From the NCBI RefSeq assembly GCF_024171945.1, contig NZ_JAMTCR010000002.1, forward strand, positions 1,550,001 through 1,614,000: a DNA stretch of 64,000 nucleotides, written 5' to 3'. Each line of letters starts with the position of its first letter. The stretch's first letter is position 1. A program made the position numbers and the translations under genes. Source of the DNA: Actinokineospora globicatena. Its GTDB lineage: Bacteria; Actinomycetota; Actinomycetes; Mycobacteriales; Pseudonocardiaceae. Under the pieces are notes generated by a model. The model saw only the letters and a list, made by a program, of their open reading frames with translations, was not told the origin of the DNA and did no database searches. Positions 17,045 to 26,240 of this stretch are shown here, piece after piece.

Positions 17045-17829
17045 CCGCCGCGACCAGGTCGTTCCCCGGGGCTGGCGCGCTGCGCGAGACCGGGAAGCTG
17101 TGCGCGCTGGGCATCGACGTGGTGGTCAACATCTTCCGGCGGCCGTTCCAGGGCCGGGAGTTCGTCCAGCAGTGCTGGTTCATCGCCAGCGTCACGATCC
17201 TGCCGACGGCGCTGGTGGCGATCCCGTTCGGCGCGATCGTCGCGCTGCAGCTCGGGACGTTGATCGTCCAATTGGGAGCGCAGTCGTTCACCGGAGCGGC
17301 GAGCGTCCTGGCGATCATCCAGCAGGCCGCGCCTCTGGTCACCGCGCTTCTAGTCGCAGGCGCGGGCGGTAGCGCTATCTGCGCTGACATCGGTTCTCGC
17401 ACTATCCGCGAGGAGATCGATGCCATGGAGGTCCTAGGCGTCTCGCCGGTGCAGCGGTTGATCGTGCCTAGAGTCCTGGCCGCCATGCTCGTGGCCGTAC
17501 TGCTCAACGGGCTCGTCAGCGTTGTCGGCGTCATGGGCGGCTACTTCTTCAACGTCGTCCTCCAAGGCGGCACCCCCGGGGCCTACCTCGCCAGCTTCTC
17601 CGCGCTAGCCCAGCTCCCAGATCTCTGGATCAGTGAGCTCAAGGCGCTCATCTTCGGGTTCATCGCCGGGGTCGTGGCCGCCTATAGAGGGCTCAACCCG
17701 AAGGGTGGGCCTAAGGGCGTGGGGGACGCGGTGAACCAGTCCGTGGTCATCACGTTCCTGCTGCTGTTCTTCGTCAACTTCGTGCTGACGGCGGTGTACC
17801 TCCAGGTCGTCCCGGCGAAGGGGAGCTGA
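17041..17829 (+). CDS. yrbEA: YrbE/MlaE-family permease A
   Basis: 262 residues from GTG 17041, which overlaps the ATPase stop. Five or six membrane spans carry the MlaE signature GAGGSAICADIGSRTIREEI, followed by DAMEVLGVSPVQRL, the coupling helix for the ATPase. It forms the inner-membrane channel of a Mce lipid importer with the second YrbE. One base separates it from that gene. Confidence 0.95.
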   Translation: MTAATRSFPGAGALRETGKLCALGIDVVVNIFRRPFQGREFVQQCWFIASVTILPTALVAIPFGAIVALQLGTLIVQLGAQSFTGAASVLAIIQQAAPLVTALLVAGAGGSAICADIGSRTIREEIDAMEVLGVSPVQRLIVPRVLAAMLVAVLLNGLVSVVGVMGGYFFNVVLQGGTPGAYLASFSALAQLPDLWISELKALIFGFIAGVVAAYRGLNPKGGPKGVGDAVNQSVVITFLLLFFVNFVLTAVYLQVVPAKGS

Positions 17830-17830
17830 C

Positions 17831-18631
17831 GTGGTGCTCAAAGCGCTCGACAACCTCGGGGACCAGCTGTCCTTCTACGTCCGCGCGATCGCCTGGATCC
17901 CGCGGGCCCTGCGGCGCTACACCCGGGAGACACTCCGGCTGCTGGCCGAGGTCAGCTTCGGCAGCGGTGCCCTCGCGGTCATCGGCGGCACCGTGGGCGT
18001 CATGGTCGGCCTGACCGTCTTCACCGGCGTGGTCGTCGGCCTCCAGGGCTACGCCGCGCTGGACCAGATCGGGACCGCCGCGTTCTCCGGGTTCGCCTCG
18101 GCCTACATCAACACCCGCGAGATCGCCCCGCTCGTCGCCGGTCTCGCCCTCTCCGCGACCGTCGGGTCCGGCTTCACCGCGCAGCTCGGCGCCATGCGGA
18201 TCTCCGAGGAGATCGACGCGCTGGAGGTGATGGCCGTGCCGAGCCTGCCGTTCCTGGTCACCACCAGGATCATCGCCGGGTTCATCGCGGTCATCCCGCT
18301 CTACATCATCGGCCTGCTGACCTCGTACCTCGCGTCGCGGACGATCACGGTCCACTTCTACGGCCAGTCCGCGGGCACCTACGACCACTACTTCACCCTG
18401 TTCCTACCCCCGGAGGACGTCTTCTGGTCCTTCGGCAAGGTGCTGGTCTTCGCGGTGATCATCATCCTGTCGCACTGCTACTACGGCTACACCGCCAGCG
18501 GCGGCCCGGCCGGGGTCGGCATCGCGGTCGGCCGGGCGGTCCGGACCACCATCGTCACCGTCGCGCTGGTCAACTTCTTCATCGGCTTCGCGATCTGGGG
18601 CACCACGACGACGGTGAGGATCGCGGGATGA
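17831..18631 (+). CDS. yrbEB: YrbE/MlaE-family permease B
   Basis: 266 residues from GTG 17831. The same fold as permease A is present: ALSATVGSGFTAQLGAMRIS then EEIDALEVMAVPSLPFL, with later membrane spans. The YrbE pair forms a heterodimer in actinobacterial Mce systems. Its stop overlaps mceA by 4 bases. Confidence 0.95.
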   Translation: MVLKALDNLGDQLSFYVRAIAWIPRALRRYTRETLRLLAEVSFGSGALAVIGGTVGVMVGLTVFTGVVVGLQGYAALDQIGTAAFSGFASAYINTREIAPLVAGLALSATVGSGFTAQLGAMRISEEIDALEVMAVPSLPFLVTTRIIAGFIAVIPLYIIGLLTSYLASRTITVHFYGQSAGTYDHYFTLFLPPEDVFWSFGKVLVFAVIIILSHCYYGYTASGGPAGVGIAVGRAVRTTIVTVALVNFFIGFAIWGTTTTVRIAG

Positions 18632-19959
18632 ACGCGCGGACGATCCGGCGCAGGCTCAACGGGCTGCTGTTCATCGTGGTCGCGGCGGCCCTGGTCGGGC
18701 TGAGCATCGCCATGTACGCCAAGGTGTTCACCCCGGTCGCCGCCGTCACGCTGAGCACCGACAAGGTCGGCAACCAGCTCGCGGTGCACTCCGACGTCAA
18801 GGTCCGTGGCCTGGTCGTCGGTGAGGTCCGGCGCATCACCCCCACCTCGGACGGCGCCGAGCTCGACCTCGCGCTGGACCCGGACAAGATCGACGTCATC
18901 CCCAGCAACGTGTCCGCGCGCTTCCTGCCCAAGACGCTGTTCGGCGAGCGCTACGTCTCGCTGCAGATCCCCGAGGACGCCGCGCCGACCCCGCTGGCCG
19001 CCGGGGACCGGATCGAGCAGGACACCTCGGTGCGCGCGGTCGAGCTGGAGGACGCGTTCGAGAGCCTGCTGCCGGTGCTGCAAGCCGTCCAGCCGCAGAA
19101 GCTGTCGAGCACCCTCACCGCCATCGCGACCGCGCTGGAAGGTCGCGGCGAGGACCTCGGCAAGACCCTCGCCGACCTGGGTGAACTCGTCGGGGAGCTG
19201 AACCCGCACCTGCCCAAGCTCCAGCAGGACCTGCGCACACTGGCCACGGTCGCCGACACCTACAGCGACGCGACGCCCGACCTGGTGGCCGCGCTGACCG
19301 ACCTGACCGTCACCTCCAAGACCATCGCCGACCAGCGCGCCAACCTCGACGTGCTGTTCGCGACGACCACCACCGCCGCCCGCGACCTGGACGCCTTCCT
19401 GCGGGTCAACAAGAACAACCTGATCCAGCTCGCCGACACCTCGCGGCCCACGCTGGAGGCACTGGCCCGCTACTCCCCGGAGTACCCGTGCCTGCTGCAG
19501 CTGATGGCCGAGGCGGTGCCGGAGCTGGACAAGGCGTTCGGCAAGGGCACCAACAAGCCGGGCCTGCACGCGACCATCGAGATCACCGTCAACCGCGGCC
19601 CCTACCGGCCGGGCAAGGACGAGCCGCGCTACGACGAGGACCGCGGCCCGCGCTGCTACGACTTCACCCAGTTCCCGTCGCCGTTCCCGCAGTCGCCGCC
19701 GGACGGCCCGCTGCGCGACGGCGCCACGAACCCGCCGCCCGCCCGGTCCGTCCAAGATGGACTGCTCCCGCCCGGCAACACCACGCCCAACGCCGCAGGT
19801 GACGGTGCCGATCTCGGCATCGCCAACTCGCCCCAGGAAGCCGCGTTCCTGGCGCAGATCATCGCCCCCGAGCTGGGCACGACCCCCGAGGGCGTCCCTG
19901 GCTGGTCGACGATGCTGCTGGGCCCGGCCTTCCGCGGCGCGGAGGTGAGGTTCCCATGA
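18628..19959 (+). CDS. mceA: Mce family protein, first of six
   Basis: 443 residues. An N-terminal membrane anchor (LLFIVVAAALVGLSIAMYA) is followed by the MlaD/Mce beta-barrel domain (residues about 35-115) with VKVRGLVVGEVRRI. A long helical stretch forms the substrate tunnel, and a Pro-rich C-terminus follows. CQ-rich motifs such as YPCLLQLM typify MceA-type proteins. A six-protein set assembles a hydrophobic channel across the periplasm. Confidence 0.93.
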   Translation: MNARTIRRRLNGLLFIVVAAALVGLSIAMYAKVFTPVAAVTLSTDKVGNQLAVHSDVKVRGLVVGEVRRITPTSDGAELDLALDPDKIDVIPSNVSARFLPKTLFGERYVSLQIPEDAAPTPLAAGDRIEQDTSVRAVELEDAFESLLPVLQAVQPQKLSSTLTAIATALEGRGEDLGKTLADLGELVGELNPHLPKLQQDLRTLATVADTYSDATPDLVAALTDLTVTSKTIADQRANLDVLFATTTTAARDLDAFLRVNKNNLIQLADTSRPTLEALARYSPEYPCLLQLMAEAVPELDKAFGKGTNKPGLHATIEITVNRGPYRPGKDEPRYDEDRGPRCYDFTQFPSPFPQSPPDGPLRDGATNPPPARSVQDGLLPPGNTTPNAAGDGADLGIANSPQEAAFLAQIIAPELGTTPEGVPGWSTMLLGPAFRGAEVRFP

Positions 19960-20990
19960 GGAGTCTCGTGGCCCCGCTGGTGAAGCTGGCGATCTTCATG
20001 GTCGTCACCGTCGCCGCCACCGGGGTGCTCGCGATCAGCATCGCCAACGTCGACCTCAGCTCGACCACCTCCTACCAGGCCAGGTTCACCGACGCGACGC
20101 TGCTGCTGCCCGGCGACGACGTCCGCATCGCCGGTGTGCGGGTCGGCCAGGTGGAGGAGGTGGCCGTGGCCGACCGGACCCAGGCGATGGTGACCTTCTC
20201 CGTCGCCGCCGACCGCAAGCTCCCGGCCTCGGTCACCGCGCAGATCAAGTTCCGCAACCTGGTCGGCCAGCGGTACGTTTCCCTCGGCCAGGGCACCAGC
20301 GACAACCCGAACGCGGTCCTTGCCCCGGGCGACACCATCCCGGTGCAGCGCACCAAGCCCGCCCTTGACCTGACGCAGCTGTTCAACGGGTTCAAGCCGC
20401 TGTTCCAGGCGCTGTCGCCGGACGAGGTGAACAAGCTGTCCTACGAGATCATCCAGGTGCTCCAGGGCGAGGGCGGCACCGTCGAGACACTGCTGTCGCA
20501 CACGGCATCGCTGACCAGCACGTTGGCGCAGAAGGACCAGGTCATCGGCGAGGTGATCACCAACCTGAACACCGTGCTGACCACCGTCAACGCCCACGGT
20601 GACCAGCTGTCCACGGTCATCACCCAGGTCCAGCAGCTGGTCAGCGGGTTGGCCGAGGACCGGGTGCCGATCGGGCAGGCCATCGACGCCCTCGGTGGCC
20701 TGACCACGACCACCGCCGGGCTGCTCGACGAGGCGCGGGCGCCGCTCAAGCAGGACATCGCCAACCTCGGTGGCCTGGTGCGCACGCTCAACGAGAACGA
20801 GCAGACCGTGGAGCACTTCATCCAGTTCCTGCCGACCAAGACGGCCGCGCTGACCCGCACCGTCAGCTACGGCTCCTGGTTCAACTTCTACCTCTGCGAG
20901 GCCTCCGGCGAGGTCAGCGTGCCCGGTCTGATCAGCACGCCGCTCGACATCCCGGTGCTGCCCGCGAGCCAGCCGAGGTGCCTGCGATGA
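19956..20990 (+). CDS. mceB: Mce family protein, second
   Basis: 344 residues. N-terminal anchor LVKLAIFMVVTVAATGVLAI, then a Mce domain with LLLPGDDVRIAGVRVGQV, then helical repeats and a short C-terminus with two Cys (NFYLCEASGE and the terminal PRCLR). It overlaps both neighbours by 4 bases (ATGA), giving tight translational coupling. Confidence 0.93.
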   Translation: MRSLVAPLVKLAIFMVVTVAATGVLAISIANVDLSSTTSYQARFTDATLLLPGDDVRIAGVRVGQVEEVAVADRTQAMVTFSVAADRKLPASVTAQIKFRNLVGQRYVSLGQGTSDNPNAVLAPGDTIPVQRTKPALDLTQLFNGFKPLFQALSPDEVNKLSYEIIQVLQGEGGTVETLLSHTASLTSTLAQKDQVIGEVITNLNTVLTTVNAHGDQLSTVITQVQQLVSGLAEDRVPIGQAIDALGGLTTTTAGLLDEARAPLKQDIANLGGLVRTLNENEQTVEHFIQFLPTKTAALTRTVSYGSWFNFYLCEASGEVSVPGLISTPLDIPVLPASQPRCLR

Positions 20991-21982
20991 GCCGGTCGTT
21001 CCGCTCCCGCAACCCGATCCCGATCGGGCTGGTCAGCCTGCTCACCATCGCCCTGGTGCTGCTCGCGGCGGTCTACTCCGACGACCTGCCGATCATCGGC
21101 GGCGGCACGACCTACAGCGCCGAGTTCAGCGAGGCGGCGGGCATCCAGGCCGACGACGAGGTGCGGGTCGCGGGCATCAAGGTCGGCTCGGTGTCCGATG
21201 TGGACCTCGACGGCGACCGGGTGGTGGTCCGGTTCAAGGTGAAGGACGCCTGGGTCGGCGACCGCAGCCGGGCCGAAATCAAGATCAAGACACTGCTGGG
21301 CCAGAAGTTCCTGTCGCTGGTCCCCGAGGGCGACGAGGTGCTCGACCCCGGCACCCGCATCCCCCGCGAGCGCACGACCGCGCCCTACGACGTGCTGGAG
21401 GCCTTCCGCGGCCTGGCCGACACGGTCAACGAGATCGACACGACCCAGTTGGCCCGCAGCATGGAGGTGATCGCCGAGACCTTCGCCGACACCCCCGACG
21501 AGGTGCGCGGCGCGCTCACCGGCCTGCAGTCCCTCTCGCGCACGATCTCCTCCCGCGACGAGCAACTGGCCTCGCTGCTGGCCAACACCAGGGAGATCTC
21601 CACGACGCTGGCCGACCGCGACGCCGAGGTCGCCAAGATCCTCGCGGACGGCAGCCTGCTGCTCAACGAGCTCAACAACCGCAAGAACGCGATCTCCGCG
21701 CTGCTCACCGGCACCAAGAACCTGGCGACCGAGCTGCAGGGCTTGGTCGACGACAACAACGCGCAGCTCGGCCCGGTGCTGCAGAACCTCGACCAGCTCT
21801 CGTCGATGTTGCAGCGCAACCAGGACTCGCTCGCCGAGGGCATCCAGAAGTTCGCCCCGTTCGTCCGGCAGTTCAACAACGCGATCGGCACCGGCCGCTG
21901 GTTCGACAACTACATCTGCGGCCTGCTGCCCCCGTCCATCGGTCCGGTCAACCAACCCGGCTGCCTGGGGGAGACGCGATGA
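20987..21982 (+). CDS. mceC: Mce family protein, third
   Basis: 331 residues from ATG 20987, overlapping the mceB stop. Anchor IPIGLVSLLTIALVLLAAVY, then Mce domain IQADDEVRVAGIKVGSV, then a long amphipathic helical region. The C-terminal NYICGLLP and PGCLGETR suggest one disulfide. It is shorter than mycobacterial MceC because it lacks the long Pro-rich tail. Confidence 0.92.
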   Translation: MSRSFRSRNPIPIGLVSLLTIALVLLAAVYSDDLPIIGGGTTYSAEFSEAAGIQADDEVRVAGIKVGSVSDVDLDGDRVVVRFKVKDAWVGDRSRAEIKIKTLLGQKFLSLVPEGDEVLDPGTRIPRERTTAPYDVLEAFRGLADTVNEIDTTQLARSMEVIAETFADTPDEVRGALTGLQSLSRTISSRDEQLASLLANTREISTTLADRDAEVAKILADGSLLLNELNNRKNAISALLTGTKNLATELQGLVDDNNAQLGPVLQNLDQLSSMLQRNQDSLAEGIQKFAPFVRQFNNAIGTGRWFDNYICGLLPPSIGPVNQPGCLGETR

Positions 21983-23172
21983 GCACCTTCGACACCAAGA
22001 ACCGCCGCGACGCCGCCCGGGTGCTGGCCCTGATCTGCGTGCTCGGCCTCGTGGTCGCCGCCGCGCTGTGGTGGCTGCTGCGCGAGCCCAACGAGAAGCG
22101 GTACACGGCGGTGTTCAGCGGGGTCGTCGGCCTCTACGAGGACAACGACGTGCGGGTGCTCGGGGTCAGGGTCGGTACCGTCGACAAGATCACCCCCAGG
22201 GGCGACCGGGTGGAGGTCGAGCTGCTGGTCGACCGGACCGTCGAGGTGCCCGCCGACGCGAAGGCGGTCATCGTGGCGCCGTCGCTGGTGTCCGACCGGT
22301 ACGTCCAGCTCACCCCCGCCTACACCGGCGGCGCGGTCATGGCGGTGGGCGCGGTCATCCCGCGCGAGCGGACCGCCACCCCGCTGGAGGTCGACGACCT
22401 CTACGCCAGCCTGGCCAGGGTCAGCGAGACCCTCGGCCCGAACGGGGTCAACAAGGACGGCGCGCTCTCGGACTTGCTGATCGCCCTGTCGAAGAACCTC
22501 GACGGCAACGGGCAGGCGGTCAACGACACCGTCACCCAGCTCGGGAAGCTCAGCAGCACGCTCTCGGGCAACTCCGACGACCTGTTCGCCACCATCACCC
22601 AGCTGCAGAAGTTCACCAGCACGCTGGCCGCGAACGACGAGCACGTGCGCACCTTCACCACGGAGCTGGCCGAGGCCTCGGAGTTCCTCGCCGGTGAGCG
22701 CGGCAACCTCGCCGCCGCCGTCGACCAGCTCGGCATCGCGCTGGGCAGCGTGCAGAAGTTCATCAACGACAACCGGGGTCATCTGAAGTCCAATGTGGAC
22801 AAGCTGGCCTCGGTGACCCAGGTGCTGGTCGACCAGCGGGCCGCGCTGGCCGAGACGCTCGACATCGCGCCGCTCGCGCTGAGCAACGTGATCAACACCT
22901 ACAACGCGTCCTCGGGCACCCTCGACGCACGGGCCAACCTCAACGAGCTGACCCAGCCGCCGATCGTGACCGTCTGCAAGCTGGTCCGCCAGGGCACCGC
23001 GCAGCCGCTGCCGCAGACCCTCGCCGACCTGTGCGACCAGCTCGCGCCGGTGGTCCAAGGCGCGGTGCCGCTGCCGTCTCCCGCGCAGGTCATCGAGGGC
23101 ATGCGTACCGGGAAGCTGCCGACGTTGCCGCTACCGATCGCCGGTGACGCTTACTCGCTGGGAGGTCGGTGA
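21979..23172 (+). CDS. mceD: Mce family protein, fourth
   Basis: 397 residues. Anchor VLALICVLGLVVAAALWWLL, then Mce domain YEDNDVRVLGVRVGTVDKI. A helical tunnel region follows with repeats such as TLSGNSDDLFATITQLQKF. It overlaps mceC by 4 bases and mceE by up to 4. Confidence 0.93.
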   Translation: MSTFDTKNRRDAARVLALICVLGLVVAAALWWLLREPNEKRYTAVFSGVVGLYEDNDVRVLGVRVGTVDKITPRGDRVEVELLVDRTVEVPADAKAVIVAPSLVSDRYVQLTPAYTGGAVMAVGAVIPRERTATPLEVDDLYASLARVSETLGPNGVNKDGALSDLLIALSKNLDGNGQAVNDTVTQLGKLSSTLSGNSDDLFATITQLQKFTSTLAANDEHVRTFTTELAEASEFLAGERGNLAAAVDQLGIALGSVQKFINDNRGHLKSNVDKLASVTQVLVDQRAALAETLDIAPLALSNVINTYNASSGTLDARANLNELTQPPIVTVCKLVRQGTAQPLPQTLADLCDQLAPVVQGAVPLPSPAQVIEGMRTGKLPTLPLPIAGDAYSLGGR

Positions 23173-24353
23173 TGGCCCGCGTGAAGCTCGCCGCCATGTT
23201 CGCCGCCGCCGCGATGGCCCTGTCTGGCTGCGGTTTTACCGGCATCTACGACCTGCCCTTGCCCGGTGGCGCTGACCTCGGCGATCACCCCTACCGGGTC
23301 AAGGTGCAGTTCCGCGACGTCCTGGACCTGGTGCCGCAGTCCGGCGTGAAGGTCAACGAGGTCACCGTCGGGCGGGTCGACGAGATCGCCCTCGCCGCCG
23401 ACGGCTGGACCGCCGAGGTGACCGTCCTGGTCAACGGCGACGTCGACCTCCCGGCCAACGCGCTGGCCAAGCTGCGGCAGTCCAGCCTGCTCGGGGAGAA
23501 GTACGTCGAGCTCGGCAGGCCGCCCGCGGGCCAGGGCAGCGGCAAGCTCACCGACGGCGCCCTGATCCCGGTGGACCGCACCAACCGCAACACCGAGGTC
23601 GAGGAGGTCCTCGGCGCGCTGTCCCTGCTGCTCAACGGCGGCGGGGTCGAGCAGTTGCAGACCATCACCAAGGAGCTCAACAACGCCACCGCGGGCAACG
23701 AGACCGCGCTGCGCGCCCTGCTCGACAACGTCAACACCATGGTCACCACCCTGGACGCGGGCAAGTCCGACATCACCCGCGCGCTCGACGGCGTCAACCG
23801 GCTGACCAGCACCCTCAACGCGCAGAAGGACCAGCTCGTCGGGGCCATCGACGACATCGGGCCGGGCCTTCGGGTGCTCTCCGACCAGCGCCGCCAGTTG
23901 GTGACGATGCTGCAGAGCCTCGACACGCTCTCCGACGTCGCCGTGGACACCGTCAACAAGAGCCAGGCCGACCTCGTCGCCGACCTCAAGGCGCTCACCC
24001 CGACGCTGCAGAAGCTCGGCGAGGCGGGCGCCAACCTGCCCCGGTCGCTGGAGCTGATGCTGACCTTCCCGTTCACCGACCAGGCCGTGAAGGGCGTGCA
24101 GGGCGACTACTTCAACCTGTACGCCAAGATCGACCTGAACCTGCAAAGCGTGCTGGACAACCTCAGCCGCAGCCGCCAGAACCCGTTGCAGGACATCCCG
24201 ATCCTGGGACCGGCCACCAACGGCACCAACGGCGTCCCGACCACCGCGCCCGCACCGCTGCCGCTGCCCACGCTCGGCGTCCCGCGCCCGGCGCAGCAGA
24301 ACCAGCCGGGTCTGGGCAGCCTGTTCGACATCCTGCTCGGAGGCGGTGCCTGA
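23172..24353 (+). CDS. mceE: Mce family lipoprotein, fifth
   Basis: 393 residues from ATG 23172; an in-frame GTG at 23169 lies too close to the GGAGG. A lipoprotein signal with lipobox LSGC puts the lipidated Cys at residue 20, the mark of the MceE/LprK member. The Mce domain has [16 protein letters not shown]. The C-terminus is Pro-rich. It is anchored to the outer face of the membrane and contributes to the lipid tunnel. Confidence 0.94.
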   Translation: MARVKLAAMFAAAAMALSGCGFTGIYDLPLPGGADLGDHPYRVKVQFRDVLDLVPQSGVKVNEVTVGRVDEIALAADGWTAEVTVLVNGDVDLPANALAKLRQSSLLGEKYVELGRPPAGQGSGKLTDGALIPVDRTNRNTEVEEVLGALSLLLNGGGVEQLQTITKELNNATAGNETALRALLDNVNTMVTTLDAGKSDITRALDGVNRLTSTLNAQKDQLVGAIDDIGPGLRVLSDQRRQLVTMLQSLDTLSDVAVDTVNKSQADLVADLKALTPTLQKLGEAGANLPRSLELMLTFPFTDQAVKGVQGDYFNLYAKIDLNLQSVLDNLSRSRQNPLQDIPILGPATNGTNGVPTTAPAPLPLPTLGVPRPAQQNQPGLGSLFDILLGGGA

Positions 24354-25618
24354 TGCTGACGAAGAAGGTCCGGCTCCAGCTCGTCGCGTTCTTCCTGATC
24401 GCCGTGGTATCGGTGGTCTACGCCGCGTTCCGGTTCACCGACGTCGGCAGGGTCTTCGGCGCCAACGGCTACCGGGTGACGTTGCAGCTCACCGACTCCG
24501 GCGGCATCTTCACCAACGCCGAGGTCACCTACCGCGGCGTGAACGTGGGCCGGGTCGGCGACATCCGGCTGACCCACGCGGGCATGGACGTCGACCTCGA
24601 CATCGACCCGTCCGCCCCCCAGATCCCCGCCGACCTCGACGCGGTGGTGGCCAACAGGTCCGCGGTCGGCGAGCAGTTCGTCGACCTCCGGCCGCGCGCC
24701 GACGGCGGCACCCACCTCGCCGAGGGCACCGTCATCCCGGCCGACCGCACGAAGACCCCGGTCAGCACCGACACCGTGATCCGCGATCTCGACGCCCTCG
24801 CCGACTCGGTGCCGACCGACGCGCTGCGCACCGTGGTCGACGAGCTGGACAAGGCCTTCGCGGGCACCGGCGACGACCTGCGGGTGCTCATCGACACCAC
24901 CGGCGAGTTCACCGAGGCGGCCAGGGCCAACCTGCCGCAGACGATCAAGCTCATCGACGACGGCGCGATCGTGCTCGGCACCCAGGCCGCGCAGTCCGGC
25001 AACATCAAGTCCTTCGCCGCCGACCTGCGCGACCTCTCCGCCCAGCTGCGCACCTCGGACCCGGCGATCCGGCAGCTGATCGCGGCGACCCCCGGCGCCG
25101 CCGACGCGGTCACCGGCCTGCTGCGCGAGTCCGGCCAGGGCATCGGCTACCTCACCGCGAACCTGCTGACCGCGTCGAACATCCTGCTCACCAGGGTCGA
25201 CGGCCTGGAGCTCGCGCTGGTCGCCTACCCCGTGGTCGCCGTCGGCCCGAAGACCGTCGTCCCCGGCGACGGCACCGCGCACCTGGGCCTGGCGCTCAAC
25301 CTGTTCGACCCGCCCGCCTGCACCCGGGGCTACGAGGGCACCCAGCGCCGCGCGGGCAACGACCTCACGCCGGTACCGGAGAACGCGCGGGCCTACTGCG
25401 CCGAACCGGTCGGCAGCCCCATCAACGTGCGCGGGTCGCAGAACGCGCCCTTCGGCGGCAAGCCGGTGCAGCCCACCCCGCAGGACTTGGCCGCCAACCG
25501 CGACCGACCCGCCCAGCAGCTCGCCGACATGGCCCAGAACAGCATCCCCGGCACCCTCACCCAGCCGGGCATCGGCGGTCTTGCCAGCCTCGCCGGGCTG
25601 CTCGGCCTGGGGGGCTAA
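24353..25618 (+). CDS. mceF: Mce family protein, sixth
   Basis: 421 residues; the start shares one base with the mceE stop (TGATG). Anchor LQLVAFFLIAVVSVVYAAF, then Mce domain FTNAEVTYRGVNVGRVGDI, helical region, and a C-terminal domain with two Cys (PPACTRGYEG and ARAYCAEPVG). This completes the canonical A-F series. Confidence 0.93.
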   Translation: MLTKKVRLQLVAFFLIAVVSVVYAAFRFTDVGRVFGANGYRVTLQLTDSGGIFTNAEVTYRGVNVGRVGDIRLTHAGMDVDLDIDPSAPQIPADLDAVVANRSAVGEQFVDLRPRADGGTHLAEGTVIPADRTKTPVSTDTVIRDLDALADSVPTDALRTVVDELDKAFAGTGDDLRVLIDTTGEFTEAARANLPQTIKLIDDGAIVLGTQAAQSGNIKSFAADLRDLSAQLRTSDPAIRQLIAATPGAADAVTGLLRESGQGIGYLTANLLTASNILLTRVDGLELALVAYPVVAVGPKTVVPGDGTAHLGLALNLFDPPACTRGYEGTQRRAGNDLTPVPENARAYCAEPVGSPINVRGSQNAPFGGKPVQPTPQDLAANRDRPAQQLADMAQNSIPGTLTQPGIGGLASLAGLLGLGG

Positions 25619-25645
25619 CCTACCTCCGGGTAGAGAAGGAGCGCG

Positions 25646-26230
25646 ATGACCGCCGACACCGAGCCGCACCCCCCGCAGCGACCGGCCCCCTGGCCGAGTG
25701 CGCCGCAGGTGGGGTTCCGCGTCCCCGCAGTCGTGGTGTACGCGCTGGTCCTGCTGGTCATCGCTACCCTCGGCACCGCCCTGTGGTTCGGCGTCGCCTG
25801 GGCGCGCGCGGGCGCGGACGACGACTTGGCGCTGGCGGGCACCCGCGACGAGGTCTCCCGGGTCGCCAGTTCCGCGCTGGTCACGGTCAGCACGCTGGAC
25901 TACCGGAAGGTCGACGAGGACCTCAACCACTGGGAGGGCGCGTCGACCGGTCCGCTGCTCGACGAGTTCAAGACCCGGCGGGCGAGCAGCAAGGGCACGC
26001 TGGAGCAGGCCAAGACGGTCACCACCGCGACGGTGCTCAAGATCGCGGTCACCGACCTGCGCGAGCGCGAGGGCAAGGCCGAGGTGATCGCCGCCGTCCG
26101 GGTGGACGTCACCCCCGAAGGCAAGCAGGCCACCCCCAAGTACCTGCGCCTGCAGGCCGCGCTCGACCGCACCGCCGACGGCTGGAAGCTCAGCGGCGTC
26201 ACCCCCGTGCCCTTCACCCCGGCTGGCTGA
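25646..26230 (+). CDS. Mce-associated membrane protein
   Basis: 194 residues. A Pro-rich cytoplasmic N-terminus (about 30 residues) is followed by one span (VVVYALVLLVIATLGTALWF). The extracytoplasmic domain of about 140 residues is SnoaL/NTF2-like in pattern, ending DGWKLSGVTPVPF. Such Mas proteins stabilise or accessorise Mce complexes in mycobacteria. It lies 27 bases after mceF. Confidence 0.85.
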   Translation: MTADTEPHPPQRPAPWPSAPQVGFRVPAVVVYALVLLVIATLGTALWFGVAWARAGADDDLALAGTRDEVSRVASSALVTVSTLDYRKVDEDLNHWEGASTGPLLDEFKTRRASSKGTLEQAKTVTTATVLKIAVTDLREREGKAEVIAAVRVDVTPEGKQATPKYLRLQAALDRTADGWKLSGVTPVPFTPAG

Positions 26231-26240
26231 GAGGACGCCC